Below, piece after piece: positions 11,242 through 22,000 of a DNA stretch of 64,000 bases. The translations under genes and the position numbers were made by a program. Within the stretch, counting starts at the first letter, position 1; each line of letters starts with the position of its first letter. The notes beneath the pieces are model-generated. The model was not told where the DNA came from. It ran no database searches and was given only the letters and a program-made list of their open reading frames with translations. This stretch comes from Furcasterigmium furcatum (taxonomy: Eukaryota > Ascomycota > Sordariomycetes > Glomerellales > Plectosphaerellaceae). The DNA is taken from the NCBI GenBank assembly GCA_001599815.1, contig BCIA01000004.1, forward strand, positions 3,870,082 through 3,934,081. The letters are read 5' to 3'.

Positions 11242-12512
11242 TCGGATCTGTGCACAGTTAGGAGGGGCGGGTTCGTTGTCGGGCGATGAACTGTGAGGTT
11301 CTTGTCAGCTTCAGTCTCTCTTGAGGTGTTGGGCTTCGACAAAGCACAACAGAGACAGAAGATGAGGAAGAAGACAAGTTTGGCTGATCTGGGAACACAT
11401 GTTAGGAGTGACACAACGATTGGGGTTCTGTTGTTGTCAGCAGAAGAGGCAGAAGGGGGAAGGAGGTAGCGGAATGTGTAGAATTGAGAGCAAGGGCACA
11501 GAGCGCAGAGCGCGGGGGCCAGAAGAAGAAGAAGACGATCTGGATCGTGACGTGATGGAGGAATCGCTCTCAGAAGGGAGAAAAGGAGAGCGAGGATTGG
11601 ATGGGACTGAGGCAGGGAAAGACGCGAGGACTCGAGAAAGTGGAAGATGTGAAAAGAGTGTTCGCAACAGGGGCAGTGTGAAGGCACAGAGTGCAGAAGA
11701 GTTGAGAGGAGGAAATTGGGGGGTATGCGCAAAGCTTGCAATTGCTGGAAGAAGAAGAAGGATCGCTGGATTCAGTGAATTTGTGAAGAGGGTTGAGTGG
11801 GAGAGGGTTGAGCTGGTGGAAGAGGGGGCACAAGAAGGTTGGAGACGCAAAGCGCAGAAAACGCGAAGAAGTAGTGCTGGGTTGCAAAGCTTCGGTTTGC
11901 AGCAAGGTTGTCTCTGGAGAGAAACAAGATGAAGAAAAGTAGGTAACGAGGATTGGGTAGAAGATGCGAGCAGGTGGAAGCTGTGAGTTGCGAGTTGCAA
12001 GGTTGGGTTGGAGGAAAGGCAGGGCGAAGAATGGAGGAGAGATTGAAGTGGCAGGCAATGGAAGGTGAGTGATTTGGGGAGATCCAGTCAGAAAAGAGAC
12101 ATCCATGGACGAAAACAATAACAGCTTGAGAAAGCAAGAGCGGAAGAGGGAAGGAGCAGAAGTCGCGTTGTTGCGGTTGCTGTTGTTCTGTCAACGCCAG
12201 AGACGCGTGGTGATAGTGAATATTGGGTTCAGATGGAAGGCGCGTGAATGTCAGAATTGCACCACAGGTCCAGCTTGAGCGTGGCAAGAGCAAGAACGCG
12301 CGATCAACTTGCATTTTGGGCAGTTTCTCAATATTGCAGAGAGTAAGGAGGCCGCGGAGAGTATTGATGCATCACTCTGTCGCTGGATGTGTTGTTTAAA
12401 CCCAGTGATCAGGCGGAATGTTCCAATTGAACATGCAGGGAACAGGAGCCTGGGTTCTGTAGTACAGATGTGTCTATTATTCAAATATTATTGCTACCGC
12501 TTGCTTCTAACA

Positions 12513-13432
12513 TTAAGGCAGGGTGAAGCCTCCATCGATGATCAGGTTCGAGCCCGTCATATAAGTCGACGCATCACTGGCGAGGAACGTGTAGACCTGT
12601 GCGATGTTCAGCAAATGCGTCGGAGTCCATCATCTCTGGTTACTCTACTTACGCCCTTCAGCTCGGGGGGCTGGCAGGTCCGGCCGCCGGGAATCATGGA
12701 GAGCCATTTCGCCATGAGCTCCTCCGGCTGCTTGGTGATCACTGGAACACGCGCGTCAGCATCTTCGAGGCAACAACGGCCGCGACAGAGGTCAGACTTA
12801 CTCTCGGTATGGACGTAGCCGGGCGACACGCAGTTGACTCTCGCGAAATCGGCCCACTCGACGGCCAGAGATTTGGCCAGCAGCAGGACGGCCGCCTTGG
12901 AAGCGTTGTACGCGGCCTGCGTCTGCGGGACGTTGACCAGCCCGGCGCTGACCGAGGCGGTGACGATCAGGTTGCCGAAGCCCTGCTTCTTGAAGATCTT
13001 GCCGGCGGGGATCGCCGTCCACATGGCGCCGTCGTAGTTGACCCTGTTGATGTACTCCCACGTGTCCTCGGCGTAGTCCAGGGACTTGACGTTCTGGCAG
13101 ACGCCGGCGTTGGCGACCATGACGTCGAGCCGCCCGTTTCCGAAGCCCTCCACGATCTCGTTGATGGTGCTGGCGATCCTCGCCCGGTCGGTGACATCCG
13201 ACTTGTAGGCTTGCACCCTCCGGCCGGTCTTCCGGGCCACCTCGGCGGCAACGGCATCGGCGGTGGTGCTCGTGCGGTAGATGAAGGCTACATCTGCGCC
13301 GGCCTCGGCGAGGGCCGTCACGACCTGAAGACCGATGCCCCTGGAACCTCCGGTGACGATTGCGATCTTGCCTGCCAGGGAGAAGAGAGACAGGACCGGG
13401 GCCTCCAGGTTGTCGGGGAGTCGGAGAGGCAT
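12513..13432 (-). CDS. SDR, NADP-mannitol dehydrogenase/sorbose reductase-like
   Basis: Predicted 267-residue classical SDR. Minus-strand exons are 13432-12802, 12741-12653 and 12596-12513. Motifs: TGGSRGIG (27-34), VANAG (107-111), catalytic Ser161/163 and YNASK with Tyr176/Lys180. The C-terminal tail ASDASTYMTGSNLIIDGG followed by FTLP is characteristic of the fungal MtDH/SOU group, which interconverts ketohexoses or ketopentoses and polyols with NADP(H). It is clearly paralogous to the SDR at 50645-51700 but shares no intron position with it. The 2.4-kb gap separates it from the MFS gene; membership of the same catabolic group is inferred. Confidence 0.9.
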
Positions 13433-14270
13433 CTTGGTGAGATCACGCGGACGAATGATAAGATGCGTGCGATGGATGGCGGATGCAGCACTTGAGTTTG
13501 GATTTCGAAGGACTGAGTATTGCTACTTATCTAAAAGACATCCCGCCCTGTGCATTAAGTAAATCCAATGTCTCGTCGAACGCCTGTCATGAGCGTCTGG
13601 TCCACGATGGCTTCAGGTCTGAAAAGTCACCTGGCACCTTGGGGCTCATTCTGCCGTTGATGGACGCGTGTCGGGGCCGCTGGAGACATGGGGACCGATC
13701 TAGCCTCAGCAATACCGGGTCTTTTTGTGTCAGGCACGGGATCTGGACTGCAATGAGGCGGTCTGCAACTTATCAAATTTGGATCAAAAAAGCCTACTCT
13801 CGTCTCGAGGGCAAATTGAGGTGCTGTCGAATCAGCCTGGGCCTCCAGATGCTCATGTGTCATGGTGTATTGAACTAGTATGGGCTGATGGCTCCGAGAC
13901 AGTCCGCTGGGCGCGCATCCCCACGGGGAGGAAATCAGCTTCCAGGAGCCGCAATCTTACGGCAGCCAAGCCGAGGGTGACCACTGACCAAGCAGTCCGT
14001 CGTCATGCTAGCTCGCCGACGGTCGGTTGCTCTCGATTCGTGGGCAAGCTGTGTCGCTCCTGGGGAGCTGGACTGACCGCTTGCATTGATCCGAAATGCC
14101 GGCGGAGCACGCTTATCATCAACATCATACATTCAAGGTCTCGCGATGGATGGCACGTGGACAATGTTGGGTGGTATCTTCATGTGTTTCATTCAGCTCT
14201 CGTCCCTCAACGTCGTGGGGATGCATGAGCTCATGTCATAACTTTTGATCTTTCATCAAACATTGGTTGC
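13433..14270. other. Non-coding gap
   Basis: 838 bp between the SDR start and the OLA1 stop on the same strand. It would hold the SDR promoter. I see no gene or distinctive motif. Confidence 0.4.
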
Positions 14271-15829
14271 TTAGGCCTTGGCAGCGCCGGCCTTGATGAC
14301 CAGGATGTCTCCATCCTCCACCACGTAATCCTTGCCCTTGGTCATGACCTTGCCCTTGGCCTTGACCTCGGCCTCGTCACCAAGCTCCTTCAGCACGGCG
14401 AAGGGAGTGACGATGGCCTGAATGAAGGTCTTCTCGAAATCGGTGTGAATGACACCGGCAGCCTGAGGGGCCTTGATGCCGTTGCGGATGGTCCATTGCC
14501 TGACCTCGTCGGCGCCGCAGGTGAAGAAGCTGCCGAGGTTGAGGGCCTTGCGCATCTGCAGGACGATCTTGGGAAGCGCCGACTCGGCACCGACGCTCTT
14601 CTGCTCCTCCAGAGCCTCGGCCTCGGTCTCGAACCGGGACAGGCGCTCCTCGAACGAGACAGAGACGGGGATGATGGGGTCGCCCTGAGCGTGCTCCTTG
14701 ACCCACTCCGCGATCTTGGGGAGATGCTTGTTCTTCTTGCGGATGAAGTCGCGCTCGGACAGGTTCACGAGGAAGACGACAGGCTTGGCCGTCAGCAGGA
14801 AGAGAGGGTTGATGACCTCGACCTGGAATCTGTCAGTGGTTGGTCTACCAAGATAGTTCCGAGAAAGTAAGATGCAAGTGCGTCAAAGTTCAGAATGGGT
14901 TGTTATCTCATTAAAACCTCCGCGTTGTATGGTGAGGTTTTCGACGAGCTGGGTTAAGTTTCGGACCTGAGGTCCTTTGTCATCAGGAAGACGCGGGGGT
15001 AGGTATGCAGGAATCGAATGCTGCGAGAGAGAAGAAAATGTTGTCTTACCTCCTTGGGCTGCCAGTCGCCCTTTCGGACGTCATTGCCGTCCTTGAGATG
15101 CTGGAGAATCTTCTCTATCGTGGCCTGCTCGGCAAGCATCTTCTTCATCTCCAGACCACCACCGCCGGAACGCGTCTTCTTCTTCTGAGCCTCGAGAGCC
15201 TTCTCGGTGAACTCGATATCCTTCAGACGCAGCTCCTCGCTGATGATGTCCAGGTCGCGGGTGGGGTTCACGTCACCCTCGACGTGGATGATCTCGGCGT
15301 CATCGAAGCATCGGACCACCTGGAAGATGGCGTCGACGGCGCGGATGTGAGACAAGAAGGCATTGCCGAGACCAGCACCGGTCGAGGCACCGCGGGTCAG
15401 ACCGGCAATGTCGTACACGGTCAGGTTGGCGGGAACCCTGGACTTGGGGTTGTACTTCTCGCAGAGCCACTCGTAGCGCTCATCGGGAACGATGACGCGA
15501 GCCTCCTCGGGATCAATGGTGGCATAGGGGAAGTTCTGCGCTCGTGTGTCAGCGAGTGATGGACGGCACTCGTTGTCAGGTATCGAGGAGACGTACTGCC
15601 GGGTTACCGAGGCTGCATTTTGTGATGGCCTGGAAGAGCGTGGACTTGCCGACGTTGGCGAGGCCGACCTGGACGCGGAAGCAGTTAGTATCATCCCACC
15701 AAATCTCTGCAGCAAAAAATCTGCGCCGGGGCACAGCTGGGAGGGATGACCCACAATACCACTCTTCAGGCTGTTGCCGGGCCTGCCCAGGAGAATCTTC
15801 TTCTCTTCGACCTGCTTCTTGGGAGGCAT
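14271..15829 (-). CDS. OLA1: Obg-like ATPase 1 (YchF family)
   Basis: Predicted 394-residue P-loop ATPase, exactly the length of the yeast enzyme. It is a cytosolic ribosome- and stress-associated ATPase. Minus-strand exons are 15829-15755, 15668-15597, 15535-15050 and 14822-14271. The first donor is GTGGGT and falls between Ile25 and Val26. Motifs: LANVGKST (28-35) P-loop, NFPYATIDP switch, DIAGLTRGAS, a NLSERD block replacing the GTPase NKxD motif (the basis of ATP preference in this family), and a C-terminal TGS domain ending KGKDYVVEDGDILVIKAGAAKA-like. The last intron is 227 nt. The gene is highly conserved and C-ending codons dominate, so it is housekeeping. Confidence 0.96.
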
Positions 15830-16606
15830 CTTTCCTCGTTTCTTCGCGTAGCGACGTTTGGGGGTATAAAGAACAGTGCAGCGAAGCACTGGCGGGGNAT
15901 GTAAAAAAGCAGAGCTAGCTGCGCGGGGTCGTAAGGAGGATGGGAGAGAAGCGAAGGAAACGGAAAAGGACAGAAAGGACGACGTCTTGACGGTGATTGG
16001 CTGCAAGGACAGCCTCAATTGGTCGTTGTCCAGTAGAAGGAGGTCTAAGGAGTGTGGTGAGGGGCTAGGGATGTCGCGCAGTGGGGGATGGGTGGAAGAG
16101 AAGAGGGAGAGCTGCAGCAGGACTTGGAAGAAAAGAAGAGTTTTGTGGCCGACTGGTTCACGGCAGGAATTTCGGCGAGCTGCCCCACTATCCCAGCCCC
16201 TCGAGATGGAAGCTTGGGTCGGGTACAAAGGTACATGCACCGGCAGGTGGCCGAATAAAAGTCCGGCCAAGAGTGACGCAGCTGGCCCAAGCTCCTTGGT
16301 TCGGGTCCCAGGTCGCATTGAATCGCATTCAGCGGCACCGGACCCTCCGCCAATTACGTCGTCCCAGAGCTCTTTGTCTCCGATGAATGTCATCGTCCGG
16401 AGTTTGCTGGTCAAACTTCCTGGACTTTCCCTCCTTCACCTACAACCCAGTTTGACGATAATTTCGCTCCATGATTTATCCTCCTAGATCCAAGTACCTC
16501 TTTGCAACACATCCAGCGCTTCCCACCGAGTACATCGCCTGGCTGTCCTCATCAACGTTCCCCGCACTCCTACAGGCCGTCAGCATCGAGAACCATCGCA
16601 GGCGAG
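15830..16606. promoter_or_regulatory. Divergent OLA1 / PPPDE-peptidase promoter
   Basis: 777-bp shared upstream region. ATTGG (CCAAT box for OLA1) occurs at 15996-16000 and 16018-16022, about 170-190 bp upstream of the OLA1 start. A CCAATTACGTC element lies near 16351, facing the peptidase gene. One ambiguous base (N) is at 15898. Confidence 0.45.
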
Positions 16607-17434
16607 ATGCCGCCGCCCAGAAGGAATACGGGCGAGTCGAGGCAGTCTAGATCATCGCATCGATCGACTCTTTCTCTTAGCAAGACCGAGGTCACCATAC
16701 ATGTCTATGATCTGCTCCCGGTAAGCATACTTCCACAGCGTTTCAGCACGAGGCAACAAACTAACATATGGCTTATGCAGCCCGGTAGGCTGTCGAGCGT
16801 GCTTTGGACCGTCGGAGCATCCCTCCTCCATTCCGGCGTCGTCGTCAATGGCCGAGAATACGCATACGGGGGCCATGACCGCCCAAACATGACCGGCGTG
16901 TACTGGACAAAGCCGAAGCTCGAACCGCCAGGCGGCACCTTCAAAACGGAGATCCTGCACGGCTTCACGTTCGCCTCGCCACCAGAGATCGAAGCCATTC
17001 TGGATGAGGTGTCGCAAGAGTTTCAAGGACGATCCTACAACCTCCTCACCAGGAACTGTAACCATTTCACATCTGAGCTGTGTCGGCGCCTCACCGGCCA
17101 GCCTGGGCCAGCCTGGCTCAACCGAGCAGCAAGCATCGGTGTCGCGATGCCCTGCGTAGTGCCGAGAGACTGGATCGCTCCGCCTGAATACGACACGGCC
17201 GATGGGCAACTGCTCGACGACGAGGAGGGGCTCGACGAACACGAGGGCTCACATATGCTGAAGCAATCGCCGCAGAGGTTCCACTCGGAGCCGGGGCAGG
17301 CTACCCATGACGAGGATGCCGGATGGAATAGCGAGGAAGAGCGTCGCCACGGAGGAAGCGGCAAGGGCAAGAAGGCCATCAGGGACGAAGAGGGGAGGCA
17401 GCTTCCCGCTGCCGAGATGGCACCTTCGCCCTGA
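16607..17434 (+). CDS. PPPDE (DeSI-like) thiol peptidase
   Basis: Predicted 255-residue protein of the PPPDE/DUF862 family, whose characterised members are desumoylating or deubiquitinating cysteine isopeptidases or S-depalmitoylases. Exons are 16607-16720 and 16781-17434; the 60-nt intron (GTAAGC, ACTAAC branch, GCAG) is a multiple of three with no stop, so it could be mistaken for coding sequence. After splicing, VYDLLPPGRLSSVLW is restored. The catalytic dyad is His55 in SLLHSGVVVNGREYAYGGH and Cys131 in TRNCNHFTSEL. The C-terminal about 80 residues are acidic and low-complexity. The start at 16607 is preferred over the in-frame ATG at 16502, which lies in leader-like sequence. Confidence 0.9.
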   Translation: MPPPRRNTGESRQSRSSHRSTLSLSKTEVTIHVYDLLPVSILPQRFSTRQQTNIWLMQPGRLSSVLWTVGASLLHSGVVVNGREYAYGGHDRPNMTGVYWTKPKLEPPGGTFKTEILHGFTFASPPEIEAILDEVSQEFQGRSYNLLTRNCNHFTSELCRRLTGQPGPAWLNRAASIGVAMPCVVPRDWIAPPEYDTADGQLLDDEEGLDEHEGSHMLKQSPQRFHSEPGQATHDEDAGWNSEEERRHGGSGKGKKAIRDEEGRQLPAAEMAPSP

Positions 17435-17669
17435 GCCATCTTGCATTGTCGAACTGTTCACTTCTGCACTTGGGTCAATGCCATCGCATGGGCGATGTGC
17501 CGGCGTTTGGGAAGATACCTCATCTTGCTTTGACACTCTAGGCTGGCGCCAGCGGATAAATTGACTTTTTGGCTGTTCATGGTATTCTTTTGGTGTATAA
17601 TACACTGGTACAATATTGTACATATCACCCGCTCGTCCCGCCGCCATCCCCGTGTGCCTTCGTCGTCGC

Positions 17670-18416
17670 TTACAGACGTCTCGGCCTCTGGCCCCTGGTA
17701 CCGCCGAACTTGATCCTCGTCGAATCGGCGACGCGCACAATCTTATCTCTCCACATGTTACCCTCGGGGCTCATCAGGACCTTGACGCCGGCATCACGGC
17801 CCTGGCCGAAGCCGCGCAGCACCAGCTCTATGCGGTTGATCTTCTTCTGCCAGCCCGCGTACCTGAGCCTCTCGAGAACGTAGGCAGTGAGCTGGTAGGC
17901 GGCGTCGTAGGTCGACCGGCGCGCCTTCTTAAAGCCGAGATTGCCCGTCGACATGCTGATGATGGCGCCACGGTCCGGCTTCGAGACGGTAACGTGCGTG
18001 TTGTGCTTGTGGGCGTAGATGTGGAAATGGTAGGGCTCGATGGCGTCCGGCGCGTCCGAAACCAGAGCGCCAAAGTCGCCTGCCGTTGGGCTGCCGGTGC
18101 TGCTGGTGTTGTTCTGGGTAGCGAGGCTTTCGCCAAGGATGTCCATCATGTTGCTGAGGCCATCGCTGCCCGAGGCGCTGGTCCGGCCATCTTTGGACAG
18201 CCTCGGAGGAGTAGAAGACTGATCGGTGGAGGGTGTGCTGTACAGCGAGGAGAGGATGCTCGGGCCGTTCTTCTTTGGAGGTTCAGAGGGTCTCGTGGCG
18301 GACACGGAGAATGCTCGGGTAGTGAGGAAGGATGTGCATCGCGGTGTCGCGACTGGGCGGAACGCGGTTCGGAAGCCAGAATGTGCCAGCAGGCGCGTCG
18401 TCGAAGGGCCGCCCAT
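17670..18416 (-). CDS. Mitochondrial small-subunit ribosomal protein uS11m
   Basis: Predicted 248-residue single-exon mitoribosomal protein. The N terminus (RTAFRPVATPRCTSFLTTRAFSVS region) is an Arg/Ser-rich mitochondrial presequence. A low-complexity linker follows, then the S11 domain from about residue 120 (HFHIYAHKHNTHVTV, GAIISMSTGNLGFKKARRSTYDAA), ending in the conserved GTRGQRPRRL tail. The start at 18416 begins the presequence; an in-frame ATG at 18536 is upstream in probable leader. It converges on the peptidase gene (235 bp apart) and is divergent from GMP synthase. Confidence 0.93.
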   Translation of the reverse strand: MGGPSTTRLLAHSGFRTAFRPVATPRCTSFLTTRAFSVSATRPSEPPKKNGPSILSSLYSTPSTDQSSTPPRLSKDGRTSASGSDGLSNMMDILGESLATQNNTSSTGSPTAGDFGALVSDAPDAIEPYHFHIYAHKHNTHVTVSKPDRGAIISMSTGNLGFKKARRSTYDAAYQLTAYVLERLRYAGWQKKINRIELVLRGFGQGRDAGVKVLMSPEGNMWRDKIVRVADSTRIKFGGTRGQRPRRL

Positions 18417-19031
18417 CTTGAAAGGGCTGTGTTGACCGTGCAATTGGCGATGGGACGATGACCTCGAGAGTGGATGCTCAAAAAAATCCACGTTTGGCGA
18501 TGGAAAGCTGCTGAGGGGCGCCTTCTCATTGCTCAAAATTTGGCATCACGTGCAAGGAATGGTCTGTGCGCTACCTCCTGATGACTCGGCTGGCAGCCGA
18601 CAGGCTCATCCCGTAACACTCAGAAGTCGGTATATTACTGGGCGCTTAGATTTAGGGCTTTTGGGTGAGTTTAAAGTAATGATAGGCATTGGCTGGATCG
18701 AGAGCAGTACCTCTTATGGAAGCATGAGGAAGGGTGAAAGAGTGAATGGGTTCTGATGACTGATCCAAAGCACCAAGTGACAGGGGTAGGCCGGGTGTCT
18801 TTGAAGAGACGTCACGTGGTCACGCGTGGCGGAAGGGTCCAGCGAGGTCCCATATCCACCCGTCGATTTCCATCAGGGTCCTAATTACTGCCACTCAGCA
18901 CCGCCTGCCTAGGTGCGCAGAAATCTGTGATTCACTGGTGTAAAATACTGCCACTTTTTGTGACTGGAAATCCAAGCAACCAGGTCGACCTGCCGTTAAC
19001 AACCCAACCCAAACCCAAGACTTGTCTCGCG
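18417..19031. promoter_or_regulatory. Divergent uS11m / GMP-synthase promoter with two E-boxes
   Basis: 615-bp shared region with two CACGTG palindromes, at 18547-18552 and 18813-18818. The second sits in a GTCACGTG context typical of bHLH (Cbf1-like) binding. Confidence 0.45.
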
Positions 19032-22000
19032 ATGGCCGAAACCACGAAGGCGGCTGCGCCGCATAGCACCTTCGACGTATGTTCAGACCCCCTGGCTCCT
19101 GGGCTTTCCGCTGATGTGCGGTGCACAGACCATCCTGGTGCTTGATTTCGGTTCTCAGACCAGTCATCTCATCCTCCGTCGGCTGAGATCGCTCAATGTA
19201 TATGCGGAAATGCTCAGCTGCACCACCAAGCTTTCGGATCTTGATTGGAAGCCTGTTGGTATTATTCTTAGCGGCGGTATGTGTGGTGCTCATCTTTCCA
19301 GAGACATGAAGCGAGCAGTCCTGATGTAACTCGTGCAGGACCATCGTCTGTCTATGACGAGGGAGCTCCTCATGTCGATCCTGCCGTATTCGACCTTGGG
19401 GTCCCCATCCTGTAGGTTTACATTCAGGCATAGATACATTGTGACTTATGCAAGGTCCGCTGACGATACCAGCGGCATCTGCTACGGTTGCCAGGAAATG
19501 GCCTGGCGAATCGACCAGGGGAATGTTGCTCGCGGTATCACACGAGAGTATGGAGAGACGGAACTCACTATCCACAAGATTGGCCAACACGCTGATCGGC
19601 TGTTCGAGGGCCTCGGAGACTCTCTCAATGGTTTGTTCACTCGACCAACCCTGCATTGTAAGGGTTTACGTTCGTCTGATACTTATCATTCTATAGTTTT
19701 TATGAGCCATTTCGATAAGCTCGTTCGTCTTCCCGAGGGTTTCGAGATCATCGCTACCACAAAGGGCGCCGAGTTTGCCGGAATCGCTCATCAGTCTAAG
19801 CCCTTCTTCGGTTTGTTATTTCCAGAGATATCGCAATGGTCAACAGCGAGCTGAGACCACTTGAAATAGGCATCCAGCTGCACCCCGAGATCTCTCACAC
19901 AGCGCGAGGCACCGAAATCCTTGGCAACTTCGCTCTCCGAATCTGTGGCGCTCGCGCAAACTGGGAGATGGGTAACTTCACCGAGCAGGAGATCATTCGC
20001 ATCCGCGAGCTTGTTGGAGACACCGCTCAAGTTGTAAGCTTTGTTACCTTCCCCTGAGTCTGTTAGGAGACACAACTCACCAGTACACAGATCGGGGCTG
20101 TCTCTGGCGGCGTTGACAGCACGGTCGCTGCCAAACTGATGCAAGAAGCTATCGGCGACAGGTTCCACGCTATCCTCGTCGACACCGGTAAGCGACATGA
20201 TGAGCAGAACTTTGATAGGTATCAAAACGCTTTGCTGACTATTCTTTCCTTCTATAGGTTTGATGCGTCTCAATGAATGTGAACAAGTCAAGAAAACCCT
20301 CAAGGAGCATCTCGGTATCAACCTCACCATTGTTGACGGATCCGAGCTCTTCCTTGGCCGTCTTGCTGGGGTTCTGGAACCGGAAGCGAAGCGAAAGATC
20401 ATTGGCGCGACTTGTGAGTTATCACAGAAAGCTCTCCATGGAGCGTCAGTGCTGACCCAGAGCAGTCATCGATCTCTTCGAGATAGAAGCACTCAGGTAA
20501 GCCTACATACTACTAAATCCCTGGCAAAGAGCTGTCGAGTACTGAGGGAGAACGTTTGTTCTAGGATCGAAAAAGAAGCAGAGAACACAGCTCGCGCTGG
20601 CAAAGTCGAATGGTTCCTCCAGGGAACCCTCTACGGTCAGTTGTTCAGATTCATTGACTCGCTTGCGCGACTGAATTAGCTAATGCTTGCACAGCTGATC
20701 TCATCGAGAGTCTCAGCTTCAAGGGTAAATACCGAATTCTATCCGTATACTGAGATCTTGCGACTAACTTAGAAATCAGGCCCGTCAGCGACAATCAAGT
20801 GTATGTTTACCCGTTTCTTCTCTCTCTCCATACCTGCCGACCATGAGCATGTCTCGACATGGCCTGCAAGACAAGGCTTAGCGACACTATGAACGACCAC
20901 AGAGGGACATGGCAGCACCACGGACAGCACCGAAGCCAAGGCAAGCCCCGGAGACAGGGGCAGCATCAGAGCCAGCGCCAGCGCTGGAGCCAGAGACAGC
21001 CTAATGTCGACACCAGAGCCAGAGCTGGAGATTGCACGAGTCCGGAGAGATGTGGGGCCTGACTCTACCCTGGCTCTTCCTGGCCCTGGCTCTTCCTGGC
21101 CCTGGCTCTTCCTGGCCCTGGCTCTTCCTGGCCCTGGATCTTCCTGGCCCTGGCTCTTCCAGACGCTGTCTCTTCCTGGCGCTCCCTTTTCTAGTGGCTG
21201 GCTTACGTCTGCCCCCTGTTGTTAGAACACTCTTCTGCCTTCAGAAACCTCTCCGCGAGCAGAAAACACTTTGACTAACACCAGATTAAGCGCATCACAA
21301 TGCAGGGGGACTTCCGGCGCGGATGCAGAACGGCGTAAGTCATATCAAGCGTGTGCCGATGTATCTGAGGATGGAGGCTGACGTTCCACGCGCATAACAG
21401 GAGGCCGCCCTGTAAGCTTCAACATTGCCGCCATACGAAGGTCACAGGTGAAAGCTTTTACATCCCAGAGGACTACCGTCTTGGGTCGTAGAACTTACCC
21501 TTGTGACCGTCGTACGAGAAGAAGGAGGACGGAGTGCTGACGGTGTCGCAGACGACTCTTGGAGCCACTTCGAGAACTGTACGCCCCCCTTTTCCGTCCC
21601 TCGTGTCCTGGCCTGCTAACATGTGCCTTTCCTCAAAGCTTCAAGGATGAAGTTCGCGGCTTTGGAAGGAAACTTGGCATCCATGAAGATCTCATCATGA
21701 GGCATCCGTTCCCCGGTCCCGGAATCGGCGTTCGTGTGCTGGGAGAAATCACCGCTGAGAGGGTCGAGATTGTCCGCCAGGCCGACCACATCTTCATCTC
21801 GATGATTAGAGAGGCCGGGATCTACAACCAGGTTCGTCATGAATGCTTGGCTCGGCCCGCCACCTCTCAAGACAACTTGCTGATAGTGAGGTGATAGATA
21901 ACGCAAGCATACGCTGCACTCGACACGAACAGAGGTATGTTCTGTCTCTCGCTCTTTCAATATGGAAGAGCTTTTACTAATGAGGCTCGCAACTTAAGCT

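Larger units (their letters stand above)
10044..12512. other. Long non-coding, purine-rich stretch
   Basis: 2.4 kb between the convergent MFS and SDR genes with no recognisable protein in any frame. From about 11.3 to 12.2 kb the plus strand is strongly A/G-rich, so the minus strand looks like a fungal CT-rich leader; open frames there are compositional artefacts. It also contains a tandem repeat (11197-11241) and a GC-rich hairpin (10953-10977). Confidence 0.5.

Noticed and set aside
11103..12314. Several overlapping minus-strand ORFs of 180-212 codons
   Set aside because: Ser/Pro/Leu-rich translations of a CT-rich tract in different frames; no domain or consistent frame.
13483..14228. Plus-strand ORFs of 131 and 167 codons between SDR and OLA1
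   Set aside because: They overlap each other in different frames, lack domain signals, and have poor fungal coding composition.
15898..15898. Single ambiguous base (N)
   Set aside because: It lies in the 5' region of OLA1 outside all coding exons, so it does not affect any call.
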